The notes under the pieces were generated by a model, which had not been told where the DNA came from, searched no databases, and saw only the letters and a program-made list of their open reading frames with translations. The position numbers and the translations under genes were made by a program. A stretch of 64,000 nt of DNA from Streptomyces deccanensis (lineage in GTDB: Bacteria; Actinomycetota; Actinomycetes; Streptomycetales; Streptomycetaceae): assembly GCF_022385335.1 (NCBI RefSeq), contig NZ_CP092431.1, positions 6,262,001-6,326,000 on the forward strand, written 5' to 3'. Below, in pieces: positions 40,805 through 50,383 of the stretch (the first letter of the stretch is position 1; every line of letters begins with the position of its first letter).

Positions 40805-41533
40805 ATGAAGCCCAGAGCGGGAGTCGGGCTCACCTCGATCATGGTGGTGCTCACGGTGACGACCGGCATGATCGAGGCCGTCAGCTTCCTGGTGCTCGGC
40901 CCGGTGTTCACCGCCGTGCAGACCGGCAACCTCCTCTTCCTGTCCTTCGCGCTCACCGGTGCCGCCGGGCTGTCCCCGGCCGCCTCGGGCGTCTCGTTCG
41001 CCGGGTTCGTGGTCGGCGCGGTGCTCGGTTCCCGCTTCGAGTCCGGCGTGGACGCGCACGGCCGCCGCTGGTTCGGGCCCGCGCTGATCGTCGAGGCCGT
41101 GCTGCTGGGACTGGGCGGACTGGTCGCCTGGCGCACCGGCCTCGACACCCCGGGCGCCCTGACCGACGGCCCGCACCACGTGGTGATCGCCCTGGTCGCC
41201 GTCGCCATGGGCATGCGCAACATCACCACCCTGCGGGCCCGCGTCCCCGACCTGCCCACCACGGTGTCCACCCGCGCCCTGACCGCCCTCCTCGGCGGCC
41301 TGGCCCCGCACCCGGACACCCGCATCGGCTCGGGCCCCGCCGACGAAGGCCGCCGCCTCGCCTCGGTCGGCGCGATGTTCGCCGGGGGCCTGCTGGGCGC
41401 GTGGCTGCTGGTGCGGGTGGAGGTGCACCCGGCGCTGGTTCTGCTGATCCCCGCCACGCTGGTCCTCGCCTTGGGCGCGGGCTCCTGGGTGCTGCCGCGG
41501 GGGCGTGCGCCGGAGCCGTCGGAGTCCGGCTGA
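40805..41533 (+). CDS. YoaK/DUF1275 family membrane protein
   Basis: This 242-aa integral membrane protein has about six hydrophobic segments. Family signatures are TGMIEAVSFLVLGPVFTAVQTGNLLFL near the N-terminus and MGMRNITTLRARVPDLPTTVST in the middle. The family's function is unknown. The ATG at 40805 is only 9 bases beyond the target duplication of the insertion sequence, and its weak ribosome site AGGG at the junction includes bases of CTAG. Its original promoter has therefore been displaced by 1.6 kb and it may now depend on read-through from the transposase gene. Confidence 0.85.
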   Translation: MKPRAGVGLTSIMVVLTVTTGMIEAVSFLVLGPVFTAVQTGNLLFLSFALTGAAGLSPAASGVSFAGFVVGAVLGSRFESGVDAHGRRWFGPALIVEAVLLGLGGLVAWRTGLDTPGALTDGPHHVVIALVAVAMGMRNITTLRARVPDLPTTVSTRALTALLGGLAPHPDTRIGSGPADEGRRLASVGAMFAGGLLGAWLLVRVEVHPALVLLIPATLVLALGAGSWVLPRGRAPEPSESG

Positions 41534-41573
41534 ATCAGTACACCGCCGCGAAGTTGCTGTGGATCATGGACGC

Positions 41574-41861
41574 ATGAGTCTTCCAGTGAGCCGCCTCATC
41601 GGCGCCGTTCTCGCACTCGCCGGGATCAGTGGCGTCCTCTGGGCGGCCCTCGGCGTGCCCCAGGACTGGACCGGAGGGATGCGGTGGATGCGGACCGTGC
41701 TGGCGCTGACGTCCTTGGGGGCGATCAGCCTGGCGGCCCGCTTCATATATCCCGATCGCGCGACGGACACCCCGGACGACGCCCCGGCGAACGCCGATGC
41801 CGATGCCTCGCACGGCGCCGATGCCGCTGCCCCGGACTGCCCCGACGGCTCGCGGGTTTGA
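41574..41861 (+). CDS. Small hypothetical membrane protein
   Basis: This 95-aa protein begins MSLPVSRLIGAVLALAGISG at ATG 41574. The ribosome site is poor and an in-frame GTG lies upstream. Two hydrophobic segments (about 7-25 and 40-58) are followed by an acidic, Ala/Asp-rich tail. I do not recognise a family. It lies 40 bases after the DUF1275 gene on the same strand and just before the S10 leader. Confidence 0.55.
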   Translation: MSLPVSRLIGAVLALAGISGVLWAALGVPQDWTGGMRWMRTVLALTSLGAISLAARFIYPDRATDTPDDAPANADADASHGADAAAPDCPDGSRV

Positions 41862-41896
41862 CCTCCGTCACTCTCGGGGTAATCTCTCCGGCTCGA

Positions 41897-41927
41897 TTGG
41901 CGGAGGCGCTGCGCCGTATGGCAGACT
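41897..41927 (+). promoter_or_regulatory. rpsJ: Candidate S10 operon promoter
   Basis: TTGGCG (41897-41902) and CAGACT (41922-41927) are separated by 19 bases. The -10 match is good and the spacing slightly long. If used it gives a leader of roughly 335 nt. Confidence 0.45.
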
Positions 41928-42180
41928 AGCGGGGTTGCTCGGTCGAGTGTTGATGCTGCGCGCCTCCCGCCGGGAGGACCGGAAGCGAGTCCCACAGTAC
42001 TCGTCGCCCCAACTGCCCCATGGGCAGCGCTGGAGCGGACGTACGGGAATCTTTCGGGAAGCAAGGTGCGGCGCCGACCAGGCACCCGGTGGGCTTCCGC
42101 CCCCGGCTCGCGGTACCGGAAGGGCCGTGTTTCCCGGACTGGGGATGCTCGAACAAGGGGCATCTGTGTCAGCGGAAGCG

Positions 42181-42205
42181 CGACACGCCCGACCGCGTGG
42201 GTCGG
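42181..42205 (+). promoter_or_regulatory. Leader hairpin element shared with the str operon
   Basis: This is the second copy of the element at 9647-9671, with one difference (G for A at position 7). It holds the stem CCGACC with GGTCGG around a GCGTG loop, 64 bases before the rpsJ start. A second small stem (GGAAC with GTTCC) follows. In rpsL a CCGGGTT/AACCGG pairing occupies a similar place. Confidence 0.75.
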
Positions 42206-42269
42206 AGGAGCGGGTGACGGAACACCGGGTTCCAGAGCGTTAAACGAGACAAAGGACTACTGAGTAGCC

Positions 42270-42578
42270 ATGGCGGGACAGAAGATCCGCATCCGGCTCA
42301 AGGCCTACGACCACGAGGTCATCGACTCCTCGGCGAAGAAGATCGTCGAGACGGTGACCCGCACTGGTGCGTCGGTCGCGGGCCCGGTGCCGCTGCCCAC
42401 TGAGAAGAACGTGTACTGCGTCATCAAGTCGCCGCACAAGTACAAGGACTCGCGCGAGCACTTCGAGATGCGCACGCACAAGCGCCTGATCGACATCCTC
42501 GACCCCACCCCCAAGACCGTTGACTCTCTGATGCGACTCGACCTCCCGGCCGGTGTCGACATCGAGATCAAGCTCTGA
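42270..42578 (+). CDS. rpsJ: 30S ribosomal protein S10
   Basis: This 102-aa protein begins [21 protein letters not shown]10 sits in the 30S head and, as NusE, also takes part in antitermination with NusB. The start at ATG 42270 has AAAGGA about 13 bases upstream. It is the first gene of the S10 operon. The tail [13 protein letters not shown] is standard and no anomalies are seen. Confidence 0.98.
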   Translation: MAGQKIRIRLKAYDHEVIDSSAKKIVETVTRTGASVAGPVPLPTEKNVYCVIKSPHKYKDSREHFEMRTHKRLIDILDPTPKTVDSLMRLDLPAGVDIEIKL

Positions 42579-42595
42579 GGGTCGGTGAGCTGAGA

Positions 42596-43240
42596 ATGGC
42601 TAAGCAGATCAAGGGCATCCTGGGCGAGAAGCTCGGCATGACGCAGGTGTGGGACGAGAACAACCGTGTTGTTCCGGTCACCGTCGTCAAGGCCGGCCCC
42701 AACGTCGTGACCCAGGTCCGTACGAACGATGTCGACGGCTACGAGTCGGTCCAGATCGCCTTCGGCGAGATCGACCCGCGCAAGGTGAACAAGCCCCTCA
42801 AGGGCCACTTCGCCAAGGCCGACGTCACCCCCCGCCGCCACCTCGTCGAGATCCGCACCGCGGACGCCTCCGAGTACACGCTGGGCCAGGAGATCTCCGC
42901 CGAGGTCTTCGAGGCCGGCGTCAAGGTGGACGTGACCGGCAAGAGCAAGGGCAAGGGCTTCGCCGGTGTCATGAAGCGTCACAACTTCAAGGGCCTCGGC
43001 GCCGGTCACGGCACCCAGCGCAAGCACCGCTCTCCCGGCTCCATCGGTGGCTGCGCCACCCCGGGCCGTGTGTTCAAGGGCCTCCGCATGGCGGGTCGCA
43101 TGGGCAACGAGCGGGTCACCACCCAGAACCTGACCGTCCACGCCGTTGACGCGGAGAAGGGTCTGCTGCTCATCAAGGGCGCGGTTCCCGGTCCGAACGG
43201 CGGCCTCGTCCTGGTCCGCACCGCGGCCAAGGGGGCCTGA
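42596..43240 (+). CDS. rplC: 50S ribosomal protein L3
   Basis: This 214-aa early assembly protein has a loop that reaches the peptidyl-transferase centre. It starts [20 protein letters not shown], 17 bases after rpsJ. The conserved loop [18 protein letters not shown] near 137-154 is intact, including the region where pleuromutilin-resistance changes map; nothing unusual is seen there. Confidence 0.98.
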   Translation: MAKQIKGILGEKLGMTQVWDENNRVVPVTVVKAGPNVVTQVRTNDVDGYESVQIAFGEIDPRKVNKPLKGHFAKADVTPRRHLVEIRTADASEYTLGQEISAEVFEAGVKVDVTGKSKGKGFAGVMKRHNFKGLGAGHGTQRKHRSPGSIGGCATPGRVFKGLRMAGRMGNERVTTQNLTVHAVDAEKGLLLIKGAVPGPNGGLVLVRTAAKGA

Positions 43241-43247
43241 GGTACCG

Positions 43248-43907
43248 ATGAGCACTGTTGACATCCTTTCGCCTGCCGGCGAGAAGACCGGAAGCGTCGA
43301 ACTCCCCGCGGAGATCTTCGGCGTGGAGAAGGTCAGCATCCCGCTGATCCACCAGGTCGTCGTCGCGCAGAACGCGGCTGCCCGTCAGGGCACGCACAAG
43401 ACCAAGACCCGCGGCGAAGTCCGTGGTGGCGGCAAGAAGCCGTACCGGCAGAAGGGCACCGGCCGCGCCCGTCAGGGCTCGACCCGCGCGCCGCAGTTCG
43501 CCGGTGGTGGCGTCGTGCACGGTCCCGTGCCGCGTGACTACTCGCAGCGGACCCCGAAGAAGATGAAGGCCGCGGCCCTGCGCCACGCCCTCACCGACCG
43601 GGCCCGCCACAACCGCATCCACGTCGTCTCCGGCGTGATCGAGGGCGAGACCCCCTCCACGAAGGCCGCCAAGTCGCTGTTCGGCAAGATCTCGGAGCGC
43701 AAGAACCTGCTCCTGGTCGTCGAGCGTGCCGACGAGGCCGCGTGGCTCTCCGCCCGCAACCTGCCCCAGGTCCACATCCTGGAGCCGGGCCAGCTGAACA
43801 CGTACGACGTGATCGTCTCCGACGATGTGGTCTTCACCCAGGGCGCCCTGGAGTCCTTCGTGTCCGGCCCGAACAAGGCCAACGACACCGAAGGGACTGA
43901 AGGCTGA
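43248..43907 (+). CDS. rplD: 50S ribosomal protein L4
   Basis: This 219-aa protein starts at ATG 43248 ([20 protein letters not shown]), 7 bases after rplC. An earlier in-frame GTG inside rplC is rejected. The exit-tunnel loop [20 protein letters not shown] (about 62-81) is wild type at the macrolide-resistance positions. In other bacteria L4 represses the S10 operon. Its stop overlaps the rplW start as TGATG. Confidence 0.97.
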   Translation: MSTVDILSPAGEKTGSVELPAEIFGVEKVSIPLIHQVVVAQNAAARQGTHKTKTRGEVRGGGKKPYRQKGTGRARQGSTRAPQFAGGGVVHGPVPRDYSQRTPKKMKAAALRHALTDRARHNRIHVVSGVIEGETPSTKAAKSLFGKISERKNLLLVVERADEAAWLSARNLPQVHILEPGQLNTYDVIVSDDVVFTQGALESFVSGPNKANDTEGTEG

Positions 43908-44326
43908 TGGCTATCCGTCACCCCTCCATCGCCTCCAAGGCGGCCAAGGCCGCCAAGGCCGCGCGCGTCGCCAAGGCGCGTCGCCACGAGGCCGAGGGCA
44001 AGAACACCGTCGTCACCGCGCCCAGCAAGGCGTTCACGGACCCCCGTGACGTGCTGCTGAAGCCGGTCGTGTCGGAGAAGAGCTACGCGCTTCTCGACGA
44101 GGGCAAGTACACGTTCATCGTGGCTCCCGGCGCCAACAAGACCCAGATCAAGCAGGCCGTCCAGGCGGTCTTCTCGGTCAAGGTCACCGGGGTCAACACG
44201 ATCAACCGCCAGGGCAAGCGCAAGCGGACCCGCACGGGCTTCGGCAAGCGTGCCGACAGCAAGCGCGCGATCGTGACCCTTGCCGAGGGCGACCGTATCG
44301 ACATCTTCGGCGGTCCGACCGCGTAA
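43907..44326 (+). CDS. rplW: 50S ribosomal protein L23
   Basis: This 139-aa protein lies at the tunnel exit and is the docking site for trigger factor and SRP. The first 40 residues are a Lys/Ala-rich extension ([19 protein letters not shown]) typical of Streptomyces L23; the conserved fold starts near [18 protein letters not shown]. Translation is coupled to rplD through a 1-base overlap. Confidence 0.97.
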   Translation: MAIRHPSIASKAAKAAKAARVAKARRHEAEGKNTVVTAPSKAFTDPRDVLLKPVVSEKSYALLDEGKYTFIVAPGANKTQIKQAVQAVFSVKVTGVNTINRQGKRKRTRTGFGKRADSKRAIVTLAEGDRIDIFGGPTA

Positions 44327-44364
44327 GCGGGTCGGATCGTCCGATATCGGACGAGGACTGAGAA

Positions 44365-45201
44365 ATGGGAATCCGCAAGTACAAGCCGACTACGCCGGGC
44401 CGTCGTGGTTCCAGCGTCGCCGACTTCGTCGAGATCACGCGGTCCACGCCGGAGAAGTCGCTGGTCCGCCCCCTGCACAGCAAGGGCGGCCGTAACAACG
44501 CCGGTCGTGTGACCGTTCGCCACCAGGGTGGCGGACACAAGCGCGCCTACCGTGTCATCGACTTCCGTCGTCACGACAAGGACGGCGTGCCGGCGAAGGT
44601 CGCGCACATCGAGTACGACCCCAACCGCACCGCGCGCATCGCGCTGCTGCACTACGCGGACGGCGAGAAGCGCTACATCCTCGCCCCGCGCAACCTGCAG
44701 CAGGGTGACCGCGTGGAGAACGGTCCCGGGGCCGACATCAAGCCGGGCAACAACCTGGCGCTCCGCAACATCCCGGTCGGTACCACGATCCACGCGATCG
44801 AGCTCCGTCCCGGTGGCGGCGCCAAGTTCGCCCGCTCCGCCGGTGCCTCCGTGCAGCTGCTCGCGAAGGAGGGCGCCTACGCCCACCTCCGCATGCCGTC
44901 CGGTGAGATCCGCCTGGTCGACGTGCGCTGCCGCGCCACCGTCGGCGAGGTCGGCAACGCCGAGCAGAGCAACATCAACTGGGGCAAGGCCGGCCGCAAG
45001 CGCTGGCTGGGCGTCCGTCCGACCGTCCGCGGTGTGGCGATGAACCCGGTTGACCACCCCCACGGTGGTGGTGAGGGCAAGACCTCCGGTGGTCGCCACC
45101 CGGTCAGCCCCTGGGGTCAGAAGGAGGGTCGTACTCGTTCGCCGAAGAAGGCTTCGAACAAGTACATCGTCCGCCGCCGCAAGACGAACAAGAAGCGCTA
45201 G
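44365..45201 (+). CDS. rplB: 50S ribosomal protein L2
   Basis: This 278-aa protein is needed for subunit association and peptidyl transfer. It begins [20 protein letters not shown]. The conserved loop [20 protein letters not shown] is present, with H231 equivalent to the important E. coli H229. It follows rplW after 38 bases, with GAGGACTGAG upstream. Confidence 0.98.
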   Translation: MGIRKYKPTTPGRRGSSVADFVEITRSTPEKSLVRPLHSKGGRNNAGRVTVRHQGGGHKRAYRVIDFRRHDKDGVPAKVAHIEYDPNRTARIALLHYADGEKRYILAPRNLQQGDRVENGPGADIKPGNNLALRNIPVGTTIHAIELRPGGGAKFARSAGASVQLLAKEGAYAHLRMPSGEIRLVDVRCRATVGEVGNAEQSNINWGKAGRKRWLGVRPTVRGVAMNPVDHPHGGGEGKTSGGRHPVSPWGQKEGRTRSPKKASNKYIVRRRKTNKKR

Positions 45202-45213
45202 GAGCGGGTTTAG

Positions 45214-45495
45214 ATGCCGCGCAGTCTCAAGAAGGGGCCCTTCGTCGACGACCACCTGATCAAGAAGGTGGACGCCCAGAACGAAGCAGGCACCAAGAAC
45301 GTCATCAAGACCTGGTCCCGTCGCTCGATGATCATCCCGGCCATGCTCGGCCACACGATCGCGGTGCACAACGGCAAGACCCACATTCCGGTGTTCGTCA
45401 CCGAGTCGATGGTCGGCCACAAGCTCGGCGAGTTCTCGCCGACGCGCACCTTCCGGGGTCACGTCAAGGACGACCGGAAGTCGAAGCGCCGCTAA
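45214..45495 (+). CDS. rpsS: 30S ribosomal protein S19
   Basis: This 93-aa protein forms part of the 30S head and contacts S13 and the A-site tRNA. It begins [20 protein letters not shown] and ends in a basic tail, DDRKSKRR. It starts 12 bases after rplB with GGAGCGGG upstream. Confidence 0.98.
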   Translation: MPRSLKKGPFVDDHLIKKVDAQNEAGTKNVIKTWSRRSMIIPAMLGHTIAVHNGKTHIPVFVTESMVGHKLGEFSPTRTFRGHVKDDRKSKRR

Positions 45496-45537
45496 CAGCG
45501 GGGTGGAATGACCATGACAGACACTGGAAGGACAACC

Positions 45538-45885
45538 ATGGAAGCCAGGGCCCAGGCGCGGTACATCCGCGTCACGCCCATGAAGGCCCGCCGCGTGGTG
45601 GACCTCATCCGTGGCCTCGACGCCACGGAGGCTCAGGCGGTCCTGCGTTTCGCCCCGCAGGCCGCGAGCGTGCCGGTCGGCAAGGTGCTGGACAGCGCCA
45701 TCGCCAACGCCGCGCACAACTACGACCACACGGACGCCTCCTCGCTGTTCATCAGCGAGGCGTACGTCGACGAGGGCCCGACCCTGAAGCGGTTCCGTCC
45801 GCGTGCGCAGGGCCGTGCCTACCGGATCCGCAAGCGGACCAGCCACATCACCGTGGTCGTCAGCAGCAAGGAAGGAACCCGGTAA
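45538..45885 (+). CDS. rplV: 50S ribosomal protein L22
   Basis: This 115-aa protein starts [20 protein letters not shown] at ATG 45538 because GGAAGGA stands 8 bases before it. The frame is open upstream to ATG 45508 (125 aa), which has a weaker site, so the longer form is possible. The beta-hairpin loop lining the exit tunnel ([19 protein letters not shown]) is intact at the macrolide-resistance positions. The stop overlaps the rpsC start (TAATG). Confidence 0.95.
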   Translation: MEARAQARYIRVTPMKARRVVDLIRGLDATEAQAVLRFAPQAASVPVGKVLDSAIANAAHNYDHTDASSLFISEAYVDEGPTLKRFRPRAQGRAYRIRKRTSHITVVVSSKEGTR

Positions 45886-46712
45886 TGGGCCAGAAGGTAA
45901 ACCCGCATGGGTTCCGGCTCGGTGTCACGACCGACTTCAAGTCGCGTTGGTACGCCGACAAGCTGTACAAGGACTACGTCAAGGAAGACGTCGCCATCCG
46001 TCGGATGATGACGTCCGGCATGGAGCGCGCCGGCATCTCCAAGGTCGAGATCGAGCGCACCCGTGACCGCGTCCGTGTGGACATCCACACCGCGCGTCCG
46101 GGCATCGTGATCGGCCGCCGTGGCGCCGAGGCCGACCGCATCCGCGGTGACCTCGAGAAGCTCACGGGCAAGCAGGTCCAGCTGAACATCCTCGAGGTCA
46201 AGAACCCCGAGACGGACGCTCAGCTGGTTGCTCAGGCCGTCGCCGAGCAGCTCTCCTCCCGCGTCTCCTTCCGCCGCGCCATGCGTAAGAGCATGCAGTC
46301 GGCGATGAAGGCGGGCGCCAAGGGCATCAAGATCCAGTGCGGTGGCCGCCTCGGTGGCGCCGAGATGTCCCGCTCGGAGTTCTACCGCGAGGGCCGTGTG
46401 CCCCTGCACACGCTCCGCGCGAACGTGGACTACGGCTTCTTCGAGGCCAAGACGACCTTCGGCCGCATCGGTGTGAAGGTCTGGATCTACAAGGGCGACG
46501 TCAAGAACATCGCCGAGGTCCGCGCCGAGAACGCTGCCGCCCGTGCGGGTAACCGCCCGGCTCGCGGTGGCGGTGCAGACCGCCCGGCCCGTGGTGGCCG
46601 CGGTGGCGAGCGGCGCGGTCGCAAGCCGCAGCAGGCTGCCGGCGCCGAGGCCCCCAAGGCCGAGGCTCCCGCCGCCGCCGCTCCGGCTGAGAGCACCGGA
46701 ACGGAGGCCTGA
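45885..46712 (+). CDS. rpsC: 30S ribosomal protein S3
   Basis: This 275-aa protein lies at the mRNA entry channel. It begins [20 protein letters not shown]. The KH domain carries [19 protein letters not shown] near 69-87. The C-terminal 60 residues form an Arg/Gly-rich then Ala/Glu-rich extension ([19 protein letters not shown]), usual in actinomycetes and probably disordered. It is coupled to rplV by a 1-base overlap. Confidence 0.98.
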   Translation: MGQKVNPHGFRLGVTTDFKSRWYADKLYKDYVKEDVAIRRMMTSGMERAGISKVEIERTRDRVRVDIHTARPGIVIGRRGAEADRIRGDLEKLTGKQVQLNILEVKNPETDAQLVAQAVAEQLSSRVSFRRAMRKSMQSAMKAGAKGIKIQCGGRLGGAEMSRSEFYREGRVPLHTLRANVDYGFFEAKTTFGRIGVKVWIYKGDVKNIAEVRAENAAARAGNRPARGGGADRPARGGRGGERRGRKPQQAAGAEAPKAEAPAAAAPAESTGTEA

Positions 46713-46717
46713 CCGAC

Positions 46718-47137
46718 ATGCTGATCCCCCGTAGGGTCAAGCACCGCAAGCAGCACCACCCGAAGCGCCGTGGTCAGGCCAAGGGCGGTACGACGGTCGC
46801 GTTCGGCGAGTACGGCATTCAGGCCCTCACGCCGGCGTACGTGACCAACCGCCAGATCGAGGCGGCCCGTATCGCGATGACCCGCCACATCAAGCGTGGC
46901 GGCAAGGTCTGGATCAACATCTACCCGGACCGCCCGCTCACGAAGAAGCCCGCCGAGACCCGCATGGGTTCCGGTAAGGGTTCGCCGGAGTGGTGGATCG
47001 CGAACGTGCACCCGGGCCGGGTCATGTTCGAGCTGTCCTACCCCAACGAGAAGATCGCCCGTGAGGCCCTGACTCGCGCAGCCCACAAGCTGCCGATGAA
47101 GTGCCGGATCGTCAAGCGCGAGGCAGGTGAAGCGTGA
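46718..47137 (+). CDS. rplP: 50S ribosomal protein L16
   Basis: This 139-aa protein contacts the A-site tRNA and 5S/23S junctions. It begins [20 protein letters not shown] and contains the conserved [12 protein letters not shown] near 82-93. It follows rpsC after 5 bases. Its stop TGA overlaps the rpmC ATG (TGATG). Confidence 0.98.
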   Translation: MLIPRRVKHRKQHHPKRRGQAKGGTTVAFGEYGIQALTPAYVTNRQIEAARIAMTRHIKRGGKVWINIYPDRPLTKKPAETRMGSGKGSPEWWIANVHPGRVMFELSYPNEKIAREALTRAAHKLPMKCRIVKREAGEA

Positions 47138-47361
47138 TGTCGGCCGGTACCAAGGCGTCCGAGCTGCGCGAGCTGGGTGACGAGGAGCTGCTGAACAAGC
47201 TCCGCGAAGCCAAGGAAGAACTGTTCAACCTCCGCTTCCAGGCGGCGACCGGACAGCTCGAGAACCATGGCCGTCTGAAGGCGGTCCGCAAGGACATCGC
47301 GCGGATCTACACCCTGATGCGCGAGCGTGAGCTGGGCATCGAAACGGTGGAGAACGCCTGA
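47137..47361 (+). CDS. rpmC: 50S ribosomal protein L29
   Basis: This 74-aa protein begins [23 protein letters not shown] 47137 overlaps the rplP stop and is preferred to the GTG one codon earlier. It is a helical hairpin protein at the tunnel exit beside L23. The motif [19 protein letters not shown] is present. The stop overlaps rpsQ (TGATG). Confidence 0.97.
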   Translation: MSAGTKASELRELGDEELLNKLREAKEELFNLRFQAATGQLENHGRLKAVRKDIARIYTLMRERELGIETVENA

Positions 47362-47648
47362 TGAGCGAGAACAACGTGACTGAGACGAACACCGAGGCGC
47401 GCGGATTCCGCAAGACCCGTGAGGGCATCGTCGTCAGCGACAAGATGGACAAGACCGTCGTCGTCGCCGTCGAGGACCGCAAGAAGCACGCCCTGTACGG
47501 CAAGGTCATCCGCAGCACGAGCAAGCTCAAGGCTCACGACGAGCAGAACGCCGCCGGCGTCGGCGACCGCGTCCTCCTGATGGAGACCCGGCCGCTGTCC
47601 GCCACGAAGCACTGGCGCGTCGTCGAGATCCTCGAGAAGGCCAAGTAA
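47361..47648 (+). CDS. rpsQ: 30S ribosomal protein S17
   Basis: This 95-aa protein is an OB-fold primary binder of 16S rRNA helix 11. It begins [20 protein letters not shown] with a slightly acidic N-terminal extension, then [19 protein letters not shown]. It ends the S10 operon; two strong hairpins separate it from rplN. Confidence 0.97.
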   Translation: MSENNVTETNTEARGFRKTREGIVVSDKMDKTVVVAVEDRKKHALYGKVIRSTSKLKAHDEQNAAGVGDRVLLMETRPLSATKHWRVVEILEKAK

Positions 47649-47651
47649 TTT

Positions 47652-47671
47652 CCTGCGGGCAAACCCGCAGG
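47652..47671 (+). promoter_or_regulatory. rpsQ-rplN hairpin 1
   Basis: CCTGCGGG, CAAA loop, CCCGCAGG: a perfect 8-bp stem starting 4 bases after the rpsQ stop. Confidence 0.7.
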
Positions 47672-47687
47672 ACAGTTCCGCCAGGCT

Positions 47688-47732
47688 CCAACGGGGCTAC
47701 CGCGTTTGATGAAAGCGCGTCAGCCCCGTTGG
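47688..47732 (+). promoter_or_regulatory. rpsQ-rplN hairpin 2
   Basis: CCAACGGGGCT (47688-47698) pairs perfectly with AGCCCCGTTGG (47722-47732). The loop contains a further CGCG/CGCG pairing. It stands 29 bases before rplN. With hairpin 1 it marks the S10/spc border as terminator, attenuator or binding site for a regulatory r-protein. Confidence 0.75.
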
Positions 47733-47760
47733 GGAACCGGCAGACAATCAGGAGATAGAC

Positions 47761-48129
47761 GTGATCCAGCAGGAGTCGCGACTGCGTGTCGCCGACAACA
47801 CTGGTGCGAAGGAGATCCTTTGCATCCGTGTGCTCGGTGGCTCCGGTCGCCGCTACGCGGGCATCGGTGACGTCATCGTCGCCACCGTCAAGGACGCGAT
47901 CCCCGGTGGCAACGTGAAGAAGGGTGACGTCGTCAAGGCGGTCATCGTTCGCACCGTCAAGGAGCGCCGCCGTCCGGACGGCTCGTACATCCGCTTCGAC
48001 GAGAACGCCGCCGTCATTCTGAAGAACGACGGCGACCCTCGCGGCACCCGTATCTTCGGCCCCGTCGGCCGTGAGCTGCGCGAGAAGAAGTTCATGAAGA
48101 TCATCTCGCTCGCGCCGGAGGTGCTGTAA
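47761..48129 (+). CDS. rplN: 50S ribosomal protein L14
   Basis: This 122-aa protein of the 50S interface begins at GTG 47761 ([20 protein letters not shown]) with AGGAG 8 bases upstream. Conserved [20 protein letters not shown] is present. It binds the ribosome silencing factor RsfS in other bacteria. It is the first gene of the spc operon. Confidence 0.98.
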   Translation: MIQQESRLRVADNTGAKEILCIRVLGGSGRRYAGIGDVIVATVKDAIPGGNVKKGDVVKAVIVRTVKERRRPDGSYIRFDENAAVILKNDGDPRGTRIFGPVGRELREKKFMKIISLAPEVL

Positions 48130-48131
48130 GC

Positions 48132-48455
48132 ATGAAGATCAAGAAGGGCGACCTGGTCCAGGTCATCACCGGTAAGGACAAGGGCAAGCAGGGCAAGGTC
48201 ATCGCGGCCTTCCCCCGCGAGGACCGTGTCCTGGTCGAGGGTGTCAACCGGGTCAAGAAGCACACCAAGGCCGGCCCGACCGCTCGCGGTTCGCAGGCCG
48301 GTGGCATCGTCACGACCGAGGCCCCGATCCACGTCTCCAACGTCCAGCTGGTCGTGGAGAAGGACGGCAAGAAGGTCGTCACGCGTGTCGGTTACCGCTT
48401 CGACGACGAGGGCAACAAGGTTCGCGTTGCCAAGCGGACGGGTGAGGACATCTGA
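48132..48455 (+). CDS. rplX: 50S ribosomal protein L24
   Basis: This 107-aa KOW-domain protein initiates 50S assembly. It begins [20 protein letters not shown], the KOW motif. It lies 2 bases after rplN and overlaps the rplE start by 1 base (TGATG), so translation is coupled through the operon. Confidence 0.98.
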   Translation: MKIKKGDLVQVITGKDKGKQGKVIAAFPREDRVLVEGVNRVKKHTKAGPTARGSQAGGIVTTEAPIHVSNVQLVVEKDGKKVVTRVGYRFDDEGNKVRVAKRTGEDI

Positions 48456-49012
48456 TGGCTACCACCACGACTCCGCGTCTCAAGACGAAGTACCGCGAGG
48501 AGATCGCGGGCAAGCTGCGTGACGAGTTCAAGTACGAGAACGTCATGCAGATCCCCGGTCTCGTCAAGATCGTGGTCAACATGGGTGTGGGCGACGCCGC
48601 CCGCGACTCCAAGCTGATCGAGGGCGCCATCCGCGACCTCACCACGATCACCGGTCAGAAGCCGGCCGTCACCAAGGCCCGCAAGTCCATCGCGCAGTTC
48701 AAGCTGCGTGAGGGCCAGCCGATCGGTGCCCACGTCACGCTCCGTGGCGACCGCATGTGGGAGTTCCTGGACCGCACCCTGTCGCTCGCGCTCCCGCGCA
48801 TCCGCGACTTCCGTGGTCTGTCCCCCAAGCAGTTCGACGGCCGTGGCAACTACACCTTCGGTCTCACCGAGCAGGTCATGTTCCACGAGATCGACCAGGA
48901 CAAGATCGACCGTACCCGGGGCATGGACATCACCGTGGTGACCACGGCGACCAACGACGCTGAGGGCCGCGCGCTCCTTCGTCACCTCGGCTTCCCCTTC
49001 AAGGAGGCGTGA
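48455..49012 (+). CDS. rplE: 50S ribosomal protein L5
   Basis: This 185-aa 5S rRNA-binding protein of the central protuberance begins [20 protein letters not shown]. Family motifs [16 protein letters not shown] and [20 protein letters not shown] are present. It ends [11 protein letters not shown]; the next gene starts 5 bases later. Confidence 0.98.
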   Translation: MATTTTPRLKTKYREEIAGKLRDEFKYENVMQIPGLVKIVVNMGVGDAARDSKLIEGAIRDLTTITGQKPAVTKARKSIAQFKLREGQPIGAHVTLRGDRMWEFLDRTLSLALPRIRDFRGLSPKQFDGRGNYTFGLTEQVMFHEIDQDKIDRTRGMDITVVTTATNDAEGRALLRHLGFPFKEA

Positions 49013-49017
49013 GCGAG

Positions 49018-49203
49018 ATGGCGAAGAAGGCTCTGATTGCCAAGGCTGCTCGTAAGCCCAAGTTCGCCGTGCGTGGCTACACCCGCTGCCAGCGGTGTGG
49101 CCGTCCGCACTCCGTGTACCGCAAGTTCGGCCTGTGCCGCGTGTGCCTCCGTGAGATGGCTCACCGTGGCGAGCTGCCGGGCGTGACCAAGAGCTCCTGG
49201 TAA
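49018..49203 (+). CDS. rpsZ: 30S ribosomal protein S14, zinc-binding type Z
   Basis: This 61-aa protein starts at ATG 49018 with AAGGAGG about 9 bases upstream; a GTG at 49009 is rejected. The zinc ribbon is C24, C27, C40, C43 (RCQRCGRP and GLCRVC). This is the short C+ form. Streptomyces usually also encode a zinc-independent S14 elsewhere, under Zur control, which is not in this window. Confidence 0.97.
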   Translation: MAKKALIAKAARKPKFAVRGYTRCQRCGRPHSVYRKFGLCRVCLREMAHRGELPGVTKSSW

Positions 49204-49249
49204 TCCCGTCTTTTAGGGATTCCCGAAGCTCTCGGTAAGCAATGGGCGT

Positions 49250-49300
49250 GTCAGGCGCCCTCCCTTCCATGGCTTAGGCTTGGAGGGTTGGGCGCCTGAC
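49250..49300 (+). promoter_or_regulatory. rpsZ-rpsH large hairpin
   Basis: GTCAGGCGCCC (49250-49260) and GGGCGCCTGAC (49290-49300) are perfect complements. The loop adds CCCTCC/GGAGGG pairing. It lies in a 213-base gap inside the spc operon, with a smaller stem AATCCC/GGGATT at 49202-49221. In E. coli S8 represses spc; a regulatory role here is inferred. Confidence 0.7.
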
Positions 49301-49416
49301 GGTCGCCCGTACGACTTACTACGCCGTAGGTCCACCGCACCGCACCCGCCTCGTCTCGGATCGAGGAGAGGGATGGGCACCTGGAAACCCCGGCGAGAGA
49401 GGCCGAAGGCCAATTC

Positions 49417-49815
49417 ATGACCATGACTGATCCGATCGCAGACATGCTTACGCGTCTGCGGAACGCGAACTCGGCATACCACGACTCCGTGACGATGCCG
49501 GCATCGAAGATCAAGTCTCACATCGCGGAGATCCTCCAGCAGGAGGGCTTCATCACGGGCTGGAAGGTCGAGGACGCCGAGGTCGGCAAGAACCTCGTCC
49601 TGGAGCTGAAGTTCGGCCCCAACCGTGAGCGCTCCATCGCGGGCATCAAGCGGATCTCCAAGCCCGGTCTCCGGGTGTACGCGAAGTCCACCAACCTGCC
49701 CAAGGTGCTGGGCGGCCTCGGCGTGGCGATCATCTCCACGTCGCACGGGCTCCTCACCGACAAGCAGGCCGGCAAGAAGGGCGTAGGCGGAGAAGTTCTC
49801 GCCTACGTCTGGTAG
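49417..49815 (+). CDS. rpsH: 30S ribosomal protein S8
   Basis: This 132-aa primary 16S-binding protein begins [20 protein letters not shown] and ends [13 protein letters not shown], both standard. The 213-base gap before it is unusually long for this operon and holds the large hairpin. A second in-frame ATG two codons on is possible. Confidence 0.97.
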   Translation: MTMTDPIADMLTRLRNANSAYHDSVTMPASKIKSHIAEILQQEGFITGWKVEDAEVGKNLVLELKFGPNRERSIAGIKRISKPGLRVYAKSTNLPKVLGGLGVAIISTSHGLLTDKQAGKKGVGGEVLAYVW

Positions 49816-49840
49816 CGGAAAGGAATCGGAGGAAAAAGCT

Positions 49841-50380
49841 ATGTCGCGTATTGGCAAGCTCCCCATCACGGTTCCCGCCGGCGTGGACGTCACCATCGAC
49901 GGCCAGACGGTCTCGGTCAAGGGCCCCAAGGGCACGCTGACCCACACCGTCGTCGCGCCGATCGAGATCGCCAAGGGTGAGGACGGCGTCCTGAACGTCA
50001 CCCGCCCCAACGACGAGCGTCAGAGCAAGGCCCTGCACGGCCTGTCCCGCACGCTGGTGGCGAACATGATCACCGGCGTGACCCAGGGTTACGTGAAGAA
50101 GCTCGAGATCAGCGGTGTCGGTTACCGCGTGCAGGCCAAGGGTTCGAACCTCGAGTTCGCGCTCGGCTACAGCCACCCGATCACCGTCGAGGCGCCCGAG
50201 GGCATCACCTTCAAGGTGGAGACCCCGACCCGCTTCCAGGTCGAGGGCATCGACAAGCAGAAGGTCGGCGAGGTTGCGGCCAACATCCGCAAGCTGCGCA
50301 AGCCCGACCCGTACAAGGCCAAGGGCGTCAAGTACGAGGGCGAAGTCATCCGCCGCAAGGTCGGAAAGGCGGGTAAGTAA
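49841..50380 (+). CDS. rplF: 50S ribosomal protein L6
   Basis: This 179-aa protein lies near the sarcin-ricin loop and factor-binding site. It begins [20 protein letters not shown]. The second domain carries the conserved [20 protein letters not shown] near its end. GGAGGAAAA precedes the ATG. Confidence 0.98.
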   Translation: MSRIGKLPITVPAGVDVTIDGQTVSVKGPKGTLTHTVVAPIEIAKGEDGVLNVTRPNDERQSKALHGLSRTLVANMITGVTQGYVKKLEISGVGYRVQAKGSNLEFALGYSHPITVEAPEGITFKVETPTRFQVEGIDKQKVGEVAANIRKLRKPDPYKAKGVKYEGEVIRRKVGKAGK

Positions 50381-50383
50381 GCC

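Larger units (their letters stand above)
41862..42269 (+). other. S10 operon leader region, 408 bases
   Basis: No gene is seen. The region holds a candidate promoter (41897-41927), several short stems such as CTCCCGCCGGGAG near 41963-41975, the 25-base element shared with the rpsL leader (42181-42205), and a small hairpin GGAAC/GTTCC at 42219-42233. The length suggests regulation at the RNA level. Confidence 0.7.
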
